Positions 15,558-23,746 are shown, counted from the stretch's first letter. The stretch: DNA of 29,595 nucleotides from JBKPHS01 sp046729975 (GCA_046729975.1 JBKPHS010000147.1:1-29595); one strand, 5' to 3'. Program-made: numbers and translations. Notes: a model not told the origin generated them from the letters alone.

Positions 15558-15962
15558 CTAGGGCATGCTGCCGAGCAGCAGCACGAACAGCAGGAAGAAG
15601 CCGGCGCCGACCCAGCCGAGCACGATGCCCGCGATGGCGAGGCCCCGGCCGCCCTGGGTCCCGCCCGAGAGATCGATCTGGGCCTTGGCCGAGTAGCCGA
15701 ACGCGAGCGCGAGCGCGGACCCGATCCACCAGATCCAGAGGATCCCCAACACGAGTGAGGCGATCGCAAGGCCGTTCGTCTTGACCGGCGGTACGACGGC
15801 CACCGGCTGATACAGCGGCGGAACCTGGCCGGGTGGCGGGTTGTACCCCGGCGGGTAGACGTAGCCCGGAGGGGCGTAGCCGGGCGCGCCGTATCCGGGC
15901 GGGACCTGCCCGGGCTGCGGCTCCTCGCCGCCTCGCCCAGGGTTCTCTGGTGTCTCGGTCAT
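15558..15962 (-). CDS. DUF4190-type small membrane protein with Pro/Gly/Tyr-rich N-terminus
   Basis: A 134-residue protein. The first ~60 residues are a low-complexity Pro-Gly-Tyr-rich cytoplasmic tail with repeats such as GYGAPGYAPPGY. It is followed by two hydrophobic helices (about 64-88 and 107-131), with the linker GYSAKAQIDLSGGTQGGRGLAIAGIVLGW, typical of the DUF4190 domain. Such proteins are common in Actinobacteria and have no defined function. It is divergent from nadE; the 100-base spacer at 15963-16062 probably holds both promoters, but I recognise no regulatory site in it. Confidence 0.82.
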   Translation of the reverse strand: MTETPENPGRGGEEPQPGQVPPGYGAPGYAPPGYVYPPGYNPPPGQVPPLYQPVAVVPPVKTNGLAIASLVLGILWIWWIGSALALAFGYSAKAQIDLSGGTQGGRGLAIAGIVLGWVGAGFFLLFVLLLGSMP

Positions 15963-16062
15963 GGATTATCCCCTCCCAAGGCCGGAATCCGGCCGTCAAA
16001 GCCAGGCTAAAGCCAGTCGCCTCGATTCGCCACCCCTGCCAGCCATACTGGAAGGAATGAGC

Positions 16063-17808
16063 ATGGGGACCGGCCCGCTGCGCGTGGCGCTCGCGCAGAT
16101 GAACCCGACCGTCGGGGACCTCGACGGTAACGCCGCGCGCATCGCGGCCGAGATCGAGCGCGCCCGCTCCGAGGGCGCGGCGCTCGTCGTCTTCCCGGAA
16201 CTGGCGCTGACCGGGTACCCGCCCGAGGACCTGCTCCTGAAGACGGGCTTTCTGCGTGCGACCCGCGCGGCGCTCGACGAGCTAGCCCGGCCGGTCGAGG
16301 GAATCGCGGCGCTGGTCGGGTTCCCGGAGAGCGCCGACGACGTCTACAACGCCGCGGCGCTCCTCTGCGACGGTGGGGTCGCCGCCACTTACCACAAGGT
16401 GTATCTGCCGAACTACGGCGTCTTCGACGAGCAGCGCTACTTCCAGTCGGGCACGCAGCCGGCCCTGTTCGAGCTGAACGGCGTGGGGATCGGCGTCACG
16501 ATCTGCGAGGACATCTGGGAGCCGGGCCCGCCCGCAACCTCGGAGGCGCTGGCCGGCGCGCAGGTAATCGTCAACCTCTCAGCCTCGCCCTACTACGCGG
16601 GAAAGGGCTTCGAGCGGGAGCGGATGATGATCCAGCGGGCTCGCGACAACCTCGTCGACGTGGTCTTCTGCAACATCGTCGGTGGGCAGGACGAGCTCGT
16701 GTTCGACGGCCACAGTGTCGTCGTCGACCAGGATGGCGAGATCGTCGCCCGCGGCCCGCAGTTCGAGGAGGCGCTCCTGGTCTGCACGATCGACCCGGGA
16801 GCCGTGGCGGCCGAGCGGCTCCAGGACGCGCGCCACCGGACCGCGGTGCGCCGCGAGCGCGAGCGCGGCGAGGAGGAGCGAGCCGTGTCGCTCGGGAGCT
16901 TCCGGGTCGAGCCCGCGACCGATCCCGGCAAGGTCGGCGGGCCGGTCGCCGAGCCGATGGGCCCGGAGGAGGAGATCTACGCCGCCCTCGTCACCGGCGT
17001 GCGCGACTACGTGAACAAGAATGGCTTCGAGCATGTGGTGCTTGGCATCTCGGGCGGGATCGATTCCGCCCTGGTGGCACTCGTGGCGGTCGACGCGCTC
17101 GGCCCTGAGCGCGTGACGTGCGTGGTGATGCCCTCCCCGTACTCCTCGGAGGAGACGCAGGCCGATGCTCGTACGATCGCCCGGAACGTGGGCGCGCAGC
17201 TGATCGACCTCGAGATCGAGCAGCCGATGAAGGCGTTCGAGGCCGTGCTCGCCTCGACCTTCGACGGCGCGAAGCCGGACATCACCGAGGAGAACCTCCA
17301 GGCGCGCATTCGCGGCAACCTGGTGATGGCGCTGTCCAACAAGTTCGGCTGGCTCGTGTTGACGACGGGCAACAAGTCGGAGCTCTCGGTCGGCTACGCG
17401 ACCCTCTACGGCGACATGGCCGGCGGCTTCGCCGTCCTGAAGGACCTGTTCAAGGGCTGGGTGTACCGGCTGGTCCGCTGGCGCAACGAGAAGGAGGGCC
17501 GCGAGCTGGTGCCGGCCGCCGTGCTCGACCGGCCGCCGTCGGCCGAGCTCCGCTACGAGCAGCGCGACGACCAGTCGCTTCCGCCCTACGAGATCCTCGA
17601 CCCGATCCTCCAGGGCTACATCGAGGAGGACCTCGACGCCGAGCAGCTCGTCAGTCAGGGCTTCCCGCGCGAGGAGGTGGAGCGTGTGATCGGGATGGTC
17701 GACCGCTCCGAGTACAAGCGCCGCCAGGCCCCGCCCGGCGTCAAGATCTCGACGAAGGCCTTCGGGCGCGATAGGCGGCTGCCGATCACCAATCGCTTCC
17801 CGGGCTGA
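16063..17808 (+). CDS. nadE: Glutamine-dependent NAD+ synthetase
   Basis: A 581-residue, two-domain enzyme converting deamido-NAD+ to NAD+ with ammonia from glutamine. I chose ATG 16063 because GGAAGGA sits six bases ahead of it; ATG 16057 is too close to that site. The N-terminal nitrilase-type glutaminase shows its triad: Glu46 in VVFPELALTGYPPEDLL, Lys in YHKVYLPNYGVFDE, and Cys in GVTICEDIWEPG. The C-terminal synthetase has the PP-loop GISGGIDSALVALVAVDALG and the TTGNKSELSVGYATLYGDMAGG block. The length is typical for the glutamine-using form. Its amide donor is the product of the glutamine synthetase 2 kb upstream, though the genes are not in one operon. Confidence 0.96.
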   Translation: MGTGPLRVALAQMNPTVGDLDGNAARIAAEIERARSEGAALVVFPELALTGYPPEDLLLKTGFLRATRAALDELARPVEGIAALVGFPESADDVYNAAALLCDGGVAATYHKVYLPNYGVFDEQRYFQSGTQPALFELNGVGIGVTICEDIWEPGPPATSEALAGAQVIVNLSASPYYAGKGFERERMMIQRARDNLVDVVFCNIVGGQDELVFDGHSVVVDQDGEIVARGPQFEEALLVCTIDPGAVAAERLQDARHRTAVRRERERGEEERAVSLGSFRVEPATDPGKVGGPVAEPMGPEEEIYAALVTGVRDYVNKNGFEHVVLGISGGIDSALVALVAVDALGPERVTCVVMPSPYSSEETQADARTIARNVGAQLIDLEIEQPMKAFEAVLASTFDGAKPDITEENLQARIRGNLVMALSNKFGWLVLTTGNKSELSVGYATLYGDMAGGFAVLKDLFKGWVYRLVRWRNEKEGRELVPAAVLDRPPSAELRYEQRDDQSLPPYEILDPILQGYIEEDLDAEQLVSQGFPREEVERVIGMVDRSEYKRRQAPPGVKISTKAFGRDRRLPITNRFPG

Positions 17809-17832
17809 CGCGAGCCGGCGCAGTCAGGCCAG

Positions 17833-18597
17833 ATGCAGCTCCCCGACGAGCGGCAGGGCATTTACGGCACCAGGGACCGCGGGAAGGACGCCATCGGGCG
17901 GAGGCTCAACTCCAGGCGCGTGTTCGAGGCCTTCGAGCCGAACCGGAGCGGCAAGGTCGAGTGGTCGCTGGACGACTCCTTCGGCACGCGAATAGCCGTG
18001 CTTCGGCGGGAAGGCGGGACCTGGCAGCTCTGGAACCCCGATGCGTCGACCCTGGTCGGGGACGACCCCGCTCCTCGCTTCGAGCTGCAGGGCAGGGGTG
18101 CGATGGCGGACGATCGCCTCGAGGAGCGTCACGCGCTCGTCGCGATCAAGGCCGGGGCGCGCCTGCGTTGCTTCATCGCGCGTGCCGCCCTACCCCGTAG
18201 GAACCGCGCGGGCCGGGCGATCCGCTCCGTCGTGGACGACTACGACGCGGGTCACGGCGGGAGTGGCCTGCCAACGGCTCCGCCGGTGCCGCTGCGCGAT
18301 CCCGACTTTGCCGTGCGCGAGGGGTTTCTCGGCACGGACGACATCCAGCGCACCTACACGACCTACAACGCCAAGCCCCACTTCGCCGACGCGATCTACG
18401 TGATGGTCAACACCACGGGCGTGTATGGCGGCGGGATCGTGCGCGGAGTGGCCCGCGTCGGGATGCCGTTTCACGAGGCGGACCGCCTCGGAGCGCCCGA
18501 TGCCAACGTGGCTGCCGGTCAGGCTCCCGTGTGCCAGTGGGTGTACGGCCGTATCGGGGACAGCCGCATCTGGGGCTGGGTGGCGGAGCGGGTCTGA
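17833..18597 (+). CDS. Unrecognised 254-residue protein downstream of nadE
   Basis: I do not recognise a family. The ATG at 17833 lies 24 bp after the nadE stop, so cotranscription is likely. No signal peptide or membrane helix is visible. The N-terminal half contains beta-rich sequence (KVEWSLDDSFGTRIAVLRRE, GTWQLWNPD) and the middle has a basic stretch (ARAALPRRNRAGRAIRSVVDDYDAG). The C-terminal half is Gly-rich with aromatic and hydrophobic strands (YVMVNTTGVYGGGIVRGVARVG) and ends CQWVYGRIGDSRIWGWVAERV. Codon use is GC3-rich as in the surrounding genes, supporting a real coding region. It converges on the YciI gene with a 21-base gap. Confidence 0.75.
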   Translation: MQLPDERQGIYGTRDRGKDAIGRRLNSRRVFEAFEPNRSGKVEWSLDDSFGTRIAVLRREGGTWQLWNPDASTLVGDDPAPRFELQGRGAMADDRLEERHALVAIKAGARLRCFIARAALPRRNRAGRAIRSVVDDYDAGHGGSGLPTAPPVPLRDPDFAVREGFLGTDDIQRTYTTYNAKPHFADAIYVMVNTTGVYGGGIVRGVARVGMPFHEADRLGAPDANVAAGQAPVCQWVYGRIGDSRIWGWVAERV

Positions 18598-18618
18598 GCG
18601 CGCGAGCCGCCGGCCATA

Positions 18619-18894
18619 TCAAGGCCCCGCGAGGGCCTCGTTCCATTCGCGGACCTGCCAGCTGCGAACGACGCCGTTCAGCACGAACGGGTCGCCTCGG
18701 GCGAACTCCTCGGCTGCTTCGCGCGTCGTGAACACGGCCATCGAGCCCTCCTCCTGAGGATCGCCGAACGCGCCCAGCATCAGGAGCGTGCCGCGGGCAT
18801 GGAACTCCTCGTAACGCGCCCGGTGGGCCGGGAAGTACTCGGGCGCTTTCGACAGCACGTCATCGGCGGATTCGTAGAAGAGGACGTACTTCAC
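18619..18894 (-). CDS. YciI-family protein
   Basis: A 91-residue protein starting at GTG 18894, where the start codon and the stop of the upstream thioesterase gene share GTGA, so translation is probably coupled. The frame is open further upstream, but that part is antisense-like and shadows the thioesterase gene. The sequence has the YciI pattern: KYVLFYESADD, PAHRARYEEFHARGTLLMLGAFGDP with the conserved His24, EGSMAVFTTREAAEEFARGDPFV and a final VREWNEAL. YciI proteins are ferredoxin-like dimers of largely unknown function, some related to dehalogenation or muconolactone-type chemistry. Confidence 0.85.
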   Translation of the reverse strand: MKYVLFYESADDVLSKAPEYFPAHRARYEEFHARGTLLMLGAFGDPQEEGSMAVFTTREAAEEFARGDPFVLNGVVRSWQVREWNEALAGP

Positions 18895-19307
18895 GACCGA
18901 GGCGGCGGGCGGACCGCCATCGTGACGCGCGACAGCGCGCACAGGCGGCCCTGGTCGTCGGTGAAGTCGACCTCCCAGACCCAGGTCGTGCGGCCCCGGT
19001 GGCGGCGGCGGGCCTCCGCGGCCACGCGGCCGGCGAAGACCGGTCTCAGGAAGCTCGTCTGGTTCGACATGCCGGTGGCGATCATGCCGTCCCGGCTGAC
19101 GGCCACGTAGGTCGCAGCGGACACGAGGCCCTCCGCAAGCGCGGCGTACACCCCGCCGTGCACGATGCCCATCGGCTGGCGGTGACGGTCCTCGACCGTG
19201 AAGCCGCCACGTGCGAGCTCCTCGCCCATCTCCGATATCTCGAACCCGAGCAAGCCATCGAGCGTCCGCTCGAGCGGCAGGGGAGTTGCAGGCGGCGTCT
19301 GTGACAC
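18891..19307 (-). CDS. PaaI-like hotdog-fold thioesterase
   Basis: A 138-residue single hotdog domain. The motif MGIVHGGVYAALAEGLVSAAT (around residues 46-66) is the characteristic HGG segment of PaaI/4HBT thioesterases, preceded by the LLGFEISEMGEELARGGFTVEDRHRQ strand-helix and followed by FLRPVFAGRVAAEARRRHRGRTTWVWEVDFTDDQGRLCALSRVTMAV. The family hydrolyses acyl-CoA or aryl-CoA thioesters; the substrate is unknown here. It is first in a two-gene unit with yciI and is divergent from the RskA-like gene, with 26 bases between the two starts. Confidence 0.88.
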   Translation of the reverse strand: MSQTPPATPLPLERTLDGLLGFEISEMGEELARGGFTVEDRHRQPMGIVHGGVYAALAEGLVSAATYVAVSRDGMIATGMSNQTSFLRPVFAGRVAAEARRRHRGRTTWVWEVDFTDDQGRLCALSRVTMAVRPPPRS

Positions 19308-19333
19308 CGCCGCAGCCTATCCTTGTGCTGCAG

Positions 19334-20332
19334 ATGGCGACCTTCGACAAGCTCGCCGACGAGCAGCGGGCGATCATCGAGCTGGTCCTCCAGCGCGGGC
19401 AGAGCTACGACGACCTGTCGGGCATGCTCGGCATGCCCGCTACCCGCGTTCGGGACATGGCGCGCGAGGCCCTCGGGGAGCTCGCTCCCAACACGGCGGG
19501 GCGCGTCGATCCAGAGTGGCGTGGACAGGTCGCCGACTACGTGCTCGGCCAGCAGTCCGGACCCGAATCGACCGCGACGCGCGGCCACCTGAAGCGCTCC
19601 GAGCCCGCTCGCACGTGGGCTCTGTCGCTCGTCGACTCCCTCGACCACCTCTACACGAACGGCGCGAAGCCGATCATCCCGGACGGCGACGAGCCGGCGG
19701 GCCGCGCAGCCACCCCCGCCCCGACTCCACCGAGGGCCAACGGGGCGCGGGGCGTCACCGGCGAGCCACGGGCGCGCACCGGGGGGCCCCTGTCCGCGGG
19801 AGCCCGGCGTGTGGTGCTGCGGCGGCGCATCATCGGCGCGGCCGTCGTGGCCGCTGCGGTGATCGTGGCCCTGGTCTTGATCATCGGTGGCGGCGACGAC
19901 GACAAGTCGAGCAATGCCAGCTCGGGGCAGAACGCGAGCCAGAACCAGCAGGCGCGGCTCCTCGCCCAGGGCGTCCTCCGAGCCACGGGCGGCGAGCAGG
20001 GGGCAGGCATCGCCGCGGTCTTCGAGCGCGGCGGCCAGCGCCAGCTCGTGGTGCAGGCCAGCGGCCTGAAGCCGAGCGGTAGCCGCCAGGCGTACGAGGT
20101 CTGGCTCTACAACAGCCGCAGCGACGCCAAGTCTGTCGGCGCGCAGGTAACCGACCGGCAGGGCAATTACCAGGGCGCCGGCCCGCTGCCGGCCGACTAC
20201 GAGAAGTACCGCTACGTCGACGTCTCCCGTGAGCCGCTGAACAGCGATACGAAGCACTCCGGCGAGTCGGTCCTGCGCGGGCGTCTCGGGCCTCCGCAGC
20301 AGCAGGGCTCGCAGCAGCAGCAGGGCGGTTAA
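19334..20332 (+). CDS. Membrane protein fusing a sigma-region-4-like HTH to an RskA-like extracytoplasmic domain
   Basis: A 332-residue protein from ATG 19334 (GTG 19325 is an alternative). Residues about 8-50 (DEQRAIIELVLQRGQSYDDLSGMLGMPATRVRDMAREAL) resemble the sigma-70 region 4 helix-turn-helix. Residues 60-110 contain VADYVLGQQ and RGHLKRSEPARTWA, similar to the helical cytoplasmic part of anti-sigma-K proteins. A Pro-rich linker leads to one TM helix (about 165-185). Outside the membrane lies an RskA-like beta domain (about 205-315; LVVQASGLKPSGSRQAYEVWLYN), then a Gln-rich tail. Anti-sigma factors of the RskA type hold a sigma factor at the membrane. Here a DNA-binding-like module occupies the cytoplasmic end and no separate ECF sigma gene is adjacent. 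It may be a membrane-tethered regulator or an anti-sigma factor. Confidence 0.82.
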   Translation: MATFDKLADEQRAIIELVLQRGQSYDDLSGMLGMPATRVRDMAREALGELAPNTAGRVDPEWRGQVADYVLGQQSGPESTATRGHLKRSEPARTWALSLVDSLDHLYTNGAKPIIPDGDEPAGRAATPAPTPPRANGARGVTGEPRARTGGPLSAGARRVVLRRRIIGAAVVAAAVIVALVLIIGGGDDDKSSNASSGQNASQNQQARLLAQGVLRATGGEQGAGIAAVFERGGQRQLVVQASGLKPSGSRQAYEVWLYNSRSDAKSVGAQVTDRQGNYQGAGPLPADYEKYRYVDVSREPLNSDTKHSGESVLRGRLGPPQQQGSQQQQGG

Positions 20333-20352
20333 CGCCCGCCCCGAGCGCCGGG

Positions 20353-21999
20353 CTAGCCGGCGGGGATCAGCTTGCCAGGGTTCATGATCCCCTGAGGATC
20401 GAGCCGCTCCTTCGCCGCTCGCAGGACCTCCAGGCCTAGCTCGCCGACCTCGGCGCGCATCCAGGGCACGTGATCCCGGCCGACCGCGTGGTGGTGGGTG
20501 ATCGTGCCCCCTCCCGCGACGATCGCGTCGCCCGCGGCTGCCTTCGCGCTGCGCCATTGCTCGATCTCGCCGCCCTCCTCCGCGCGCGCGACGAACGTGA
20601 AGTAGAGCGATGCGCCGGTCCGGTAGAGGTGAGAGATGTGGCACATCACGAGCGGCCGGGTGCCGCCCGAGGCGAGCGCCTCGCGCAGAGCGTTGGACAC
20701 GCCGTCGTAGAGGTTCATGAGCGAGCTCCACGAGGCTGCCGTCTCGAGCGTCTCGACGAGCGCGCCCTCGTCGAGCAGCGCGTCACGCAGGTAGGGACCC
20801 GTGTAGCGGCTGCACAGCCAGGCGCGCCCGGGCCGCTCGCCGAGCGCGAGCCCGCCGCCGCGCCTCAGGAGCGAGCGAGTGCGCCCCCGCCGGTGCCCCA
20901 CCTCGTCGCGCTCGCCCTCCCAGCCGACGATGGCGACGCAGCCGCCCTCGTGACCCCGCAGCCGCAGGTACGCCTTGCCCGCGCGCTCCGCACGTGAGCC
21001 CGTCGAGGCGAATGCCATCGTGGTGGCGGTCTCGGCCTCGTCGGACAGCCGCGCCACGTCCGGCGACGCATCCGCCTGCTCGATCGCCCGGAGGGCCTCG
21101 GCGCCCTCCTGGAACGAGCGGAACGACCAGCCCTCGTAGCGGCGCGCCTGCGGCAGCGGCCGAAGGCCGAGCGTGACCTCGGTGATCACACCGAGAACGC
21201 CCTCGGAACCGACCAGCAGCTCGCGCACGGCGGGGCCGGCGGCAGAGGCGGGGAACGGTCGCACCGTGACCTCGCCCGCCGGCGCCGCGCAGCGTAGGCC
21301 TAGCACCAGGTCGTCGATGCGGCCGTAGCCCGTGGAGGCCTGCCCAGCCGAGCGCGTGGCGACGAAACCGCCCACGGTCGCGTACTCGAACGACTGCGGA
21401 TAGTGGCCGAGCGTCAGTCCCCGGCTCGCGAGCAGCGCCTCGGCGCGCCGGCCGGTGAGCCCCGGCTGAAGGGTGGCGGTGAGCGAGCGGCGGTCGCTGC
21501 CGAGGACGGCGTCGAGGCGAGCCAGGTCGAGGCTCACGGCGGCCGCGAACCCATCCCGCACCGGCTCGACGCCGCCCACGACGCTCGTGCCACCGCCGAA
21601 CGGCACGACCGCGATGTTCGACGCCGCGCAGGCGCTCAGCACCTCGGCCACCTCGTCGTGCGAGCCCGGGTAGACGACCGCGTCCGGCGCGCTCGAGCCG
21701 TCGCCGGACCGCAGCCGGACTAGGTCGGGGTAGCTCCTGCCCGCCGCGTGCCCGACGCGCGCAAGCCTGTCCTGGCGAAGGTTCTCCTCCCCCACGACGC
21801 CGGCGAGCTCCCGCAGGTCGCCCTCCGCGAGCGCCGGCTCGGGCAGCCTCACCTCATCGAGCGAGACGCGGTGCGGACGGCCTCCTTCTGGAATCCCGAG
21901 CGCGTCCTTCAGCAGACGGGCGCCGGCAGGCGGCAGCGGCGAGGCGGCGGCGTCGATGCCCCAGCCCCACCACCGCATCGCCGGATCTGGAGCGCTCAC
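20353..21999 (-). CDS. FAD-binding oxidase, alkyl-DHAP synthase-like
   Basis: A 548-residue protein from GTG 21999, which shares GTGA with the stop of the SRPBCC gene; ATG 21978 would give 541 residues. The open frame reaches 22350 but that part only shadows the SRPBCC gene. The PCMH-type FAD domain is clear: VVYPGSHDEVAEVLSACAASNIAVVPFGGGTSVVGG, then QSFEYATVGGFVATRSAGQASTGYGRIDDLV, and SEGVLGVITEVTLGL. The C-terminal cap includes the HHH motif (TITHHHAVGRDH) found in alkyldihydroxyacetonephosphate synthases, and the end LDPQGIMNPGKLIPAG is typical. True AGPS makes ether-lipid precursors; many bacterial relatives have unknown substrates. Placement after a lipid-binding-type SRPBCC protein is compatible with lipid chemistry, but this is inference. 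Confidence 0.85.
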   Translation of the reverse strand: MSAPDPAMRWWGWGIDAAASPLPPAGARLLKDALGIPEGGRPHRVSLDEVRLPEPALAEGDLRELAGVVGEENLRQDRLARVGHAAGRSYPDLVRLRSGDGSSAPDAVVYPGSHDEVAEVLSACAASNIAVVPFGGGTSVVGGVEPVRDGFAAAVSLDLARLDAVLGSDRRSLTATLQPGLTGRRAEALLASRGLTLGHYPQSFEYATVGGFVATRSAGQASTGYGRIDDLVLGLRCAAPAGEVTVRPFPASAAGPAVRELLVGSEGVLGVITEVTLGLRPLPQARRYEGWSFRSFQEGAEALRAIEQADASPDVARLSDEAETATTMAFASTGSRAERAGKAYLRLRGHEGGCVAIVGWEGERDEVGHRRGRTRSLLRRGGGLALGERPGRAWLCSRYTGPYLRDALLDEGALVETLETAASWSSLMNLYDGVSNALREALASGGTRPLVMCHISHLYRTGASLYFTFVARAEEGGEIEQWRSAKAAAGDAIVAGGGTITHHHAVGRDHVPWMRAEVGELGLEVLRAAKERLDPQGIMNPGKLIPAG

Positions 22000-22445
22000 G
22001 CAGGGCTTCCAGCGGCCAGGCGATCCAGACCGTCGAGCGCCTCGTCGAGCAGACGCGCTGTGGCGCGCCGGACGAGGAGGCCGCCGAGGCGTGCGAGGCC
22101 CCGCAGCTTCTGCACCGAGCGGATCCGCACCTCCGTCCCCTCCGCCGCGGGCTCGAGCGAGATCTCTGTCTCCGAGCGCGCAAGAAAGCGCTGGAACGGC
22201 GTCTCCTCGACCTCCTGGCGCCAGACGAGCCGGCGGGGTTGGTCGGCCTCGAGGCGCGTGAAGTCGGCGCGAACGCTCGACTTCTCGCCCTTCAAGACCT
22301 TCGTCCACGCCTCGGGGGTGGCCTCTTCCACCCGCTGGAGGCCCGGCCACCAGCGCGGAAGCTCCCGCGGGTCCGACACGATCCGCCAGACGCGCTCGCG
22401 GGGGGCGGCGATGGTGCGCGTGCGCGTGACCGTCGGCACGCTCAC
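21996..22445 (-). CDS. SRPBCC (START/Bet v1-like) family protein
   Basis: A 149-residue protein from GTG 22445, sharing GTGA with the apt stop. The sequence starts VTRTRTIAAPRERVWRIVSDPRELPRWWPGLQRVEE, the standard first strand and helix of the polyketide-cyclase/dehydrase (SRPBCC) fold, continues through RRLVWRQEVEETPFQRFLARSETEISLEPAAEGTEVRI, and ends in a long helix (RRATARLLDEALDGLDRL). Such proteins bind small hydrophobic ligands in a helix-grip cavity. It sits between apt and the FAD oxidase in a chain of 4-base overlaps. Confidence 0.88.
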   Translation of the reverse strand: MSVPTVTRTRTIAAPRERVWRIVSDPRELPRWWPGLQRVEEATPEAWTKVLKGEKSSVRADFTRLEADQPRRLVWRQEVEETPFQRFLARSETEISLEPAAEGTEVRIRSVQKLRGLARLGGLLVRRATARLLDEALDGLDRLAAGSPA

Positions 22446-22963
22446 TCGTCCTCGTAGACGACGAGGCTCTGGACCTCGCGCGGCGCCAGGCGCTCGCGCC
22501 CGCCCAGGAAGGCGAGCTCGATCACGAACGCGCAGCCCACGACCTCGGCGCCGGCCTGCTCCACGAGCTCGCAGAGCGCCTTCGCCGTGCCCCCGGTGGC
22601 GATCAGGTCGTCGTGCACGAGCACGCGCCTGCCGCCCTCCAGGGCGTCGCGGTGCACCTCGAGCGCGTCCACGCCGTACTCGAGCACGTACTCCACGCTG
22701 TGCGTCTGGCGCGGGAGCTTGCCAGGCTTGCGCGCCGGGATGAACCCGGCGCCGACCTTGGCCGCGACCGCTGCGCCGAGCATGAATCCGCGCGCCTCCG
22801 CCGCGACGATCAGCTCCACCTCACGCGACGCCGCGTAGTCGCTCAGGCAGTCGATCGTGTGGCTGAGCGCGGCCGGGTCGAGGAACAGCGGGGTGATGTC
22901 CCTGAAGACGATCCCCTGCTTCGGGAAGTCCGGGACGTCCTGGATGTACTTCCGTAGGTCTAC
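22442..22963 (-). CDS. apt: Adenine phosphoribosyltransferase without a canonical start codon
   Basis: The enzyme salvages adenine to AMP using PRPP. A full-length family N-terminus (DLRKYIQDVPDFPKQGIVFRD, then ITPLF) is encoded in frame, followed by AAEARGFMLGAAVA, the RKPGKLPR loop and the PRPP motif VHDDLIATGGTA. The whole is about 173 residues, a normal length. However, no ATG, GTG or TTG exists in frame from the GTG at 22819 up to and beyond this N-terminus; starting at 22819 would delete about 48 conserved residues. The most likely initiation point is the GTA at 22963 (or GTC 22966), because it forms a GTAG overlap with the merR stop, the same geometry as the GTGA overlaps downstream. 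A sequence error is the other explanation. Confidence 0.85.
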   Translation of the reverse strand, partial: VDLRKYIQDVPDFPKQGIVFRDITPLFLDPAALSHTIDCLSDYAASREVELIVAAEARGFMLGAAVAAKVGAGFIPARKPGKLPRQTHSVEYVLEYGVDALEVHRDALEGGRRVLVHDDLIATGGTAKALCELVEQAGAEVVGCAFVIELAFLGGRERLAPREVQSLVVYEDE

Positions 22964-23742
22964 GACGTGATCTTGCGCAGGTCGCGGACCAGGAGCAGGT
23001 ACTTCAGGTGCGACGCGATCGCGGCGAGGTTCTCGAGCGCCTCGACCGCCTCCTTGCGGCGGTCGGGGTTCCGCGAGCGCAGCGCGGGCGCCAGGATCTG
23101 CTCCAGCAGGGCCGCCTCGCGGTCCGCGGAGGTGCGGAACACCCGCAGGTTGCGCCCCGCGACGCCGAAGCGGGCGAGCTCGGTGACCGCGCGCACGATC
23201 TCGCGCTCGGTCTCGTCGTAGAACAGCTCGCCCTCCCGCTTTTCACCCTTGATCACGCCGTACTCCTCGAGCTCGCGAACCAGGCGCGCTTCCGAGCCGG
23301 TCTCCTCGAGCACGTCCGGCAGGGAGTAGCGGGCGCCGCTGTCCTCCCCCACCGCCACCCGTGCCCGCCGCAGCGCGCGCGGATCCGGCCCCTTGCCCAC
23401 GCCGACCTCCGGCTCGGCGCGCCCGGCCGCCAGCTCTTGGCGGATCACGCGCAGCGGGAGGTACTCGTCGCGCTGGAGCCGCAGGATGGTCCGCAGCCGC
23501 TCGAGATCGCCCGGCGAGTAGAGCCGGTAGCCGCCCTGCGTGCGGCGCGGGGCCAGCAGCTTCTGGTCCTCGAGGTAGCGGATCTTCGAGATGGAGATGT
23601 CCGGGAACTCGCGCTCGAGCTGCTTGCACACGGCGCCGATCGTGAGCGCCTTCGGCTTGGCCGCCGCCCGCTCGGGCTCGACGGGCTCGTCGGACTCGGC
23701 CCTGCCGCGCGTGCGCGGGTCGTGCTGCGTCTCGACCTCCAT
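22960..23742 (-). CDS. MerR-family regulator of the Rv1828/FtsR type
   Basis: A 260-residue protein from ATG 23742, four bases after the FHA gene stop. Residues 1-30 are a charged, disordered-looking tail. The winged HTH spans about 33-105: LTIGAVCKQLEREFPDISISKIRYLEDQKLLAPRRTQGGYRLYSPGDLERL. A connecting region and a C-terminal alpha-helical domain (about 130-260: SLPDVLEETG, LFYDETEREIVRAVTELARFGVAGRNLRVF) follow. This two-domain form with SISKIRYLEDQ is characteristic of the actinobacterial regulators beside garA (mycobacterial Rv1828) and FtsR, which act on growth and cell-division genes. There is no metal-binding cysteine set, so a metal sensor is unlikely. Confidence 0.9.
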   Translation of the reverse strand: MEVETQHDPRTRGRAESDEPVEPERAAAKPKALTIGAVCKQLEREFPDISISKIRYLEDQKLLAPRRTQGGYRLYSPGDLERLRTILRLQRDEYLPLRVIRQELAAGRAEPEVGVGKGPDPRALRRARVAVGEDSGARYSLPDVLEETGSEARLVRELEEYGVIKGEKREGELFYDETEREIVRAVTELARFGVAGRNLRVFRTSADREAALLEQILAPALRSRNPDRRKEAVEALENLAAIASHLKYLLLVRDLRKITS

Positions 23743-23746
23743 CGCG

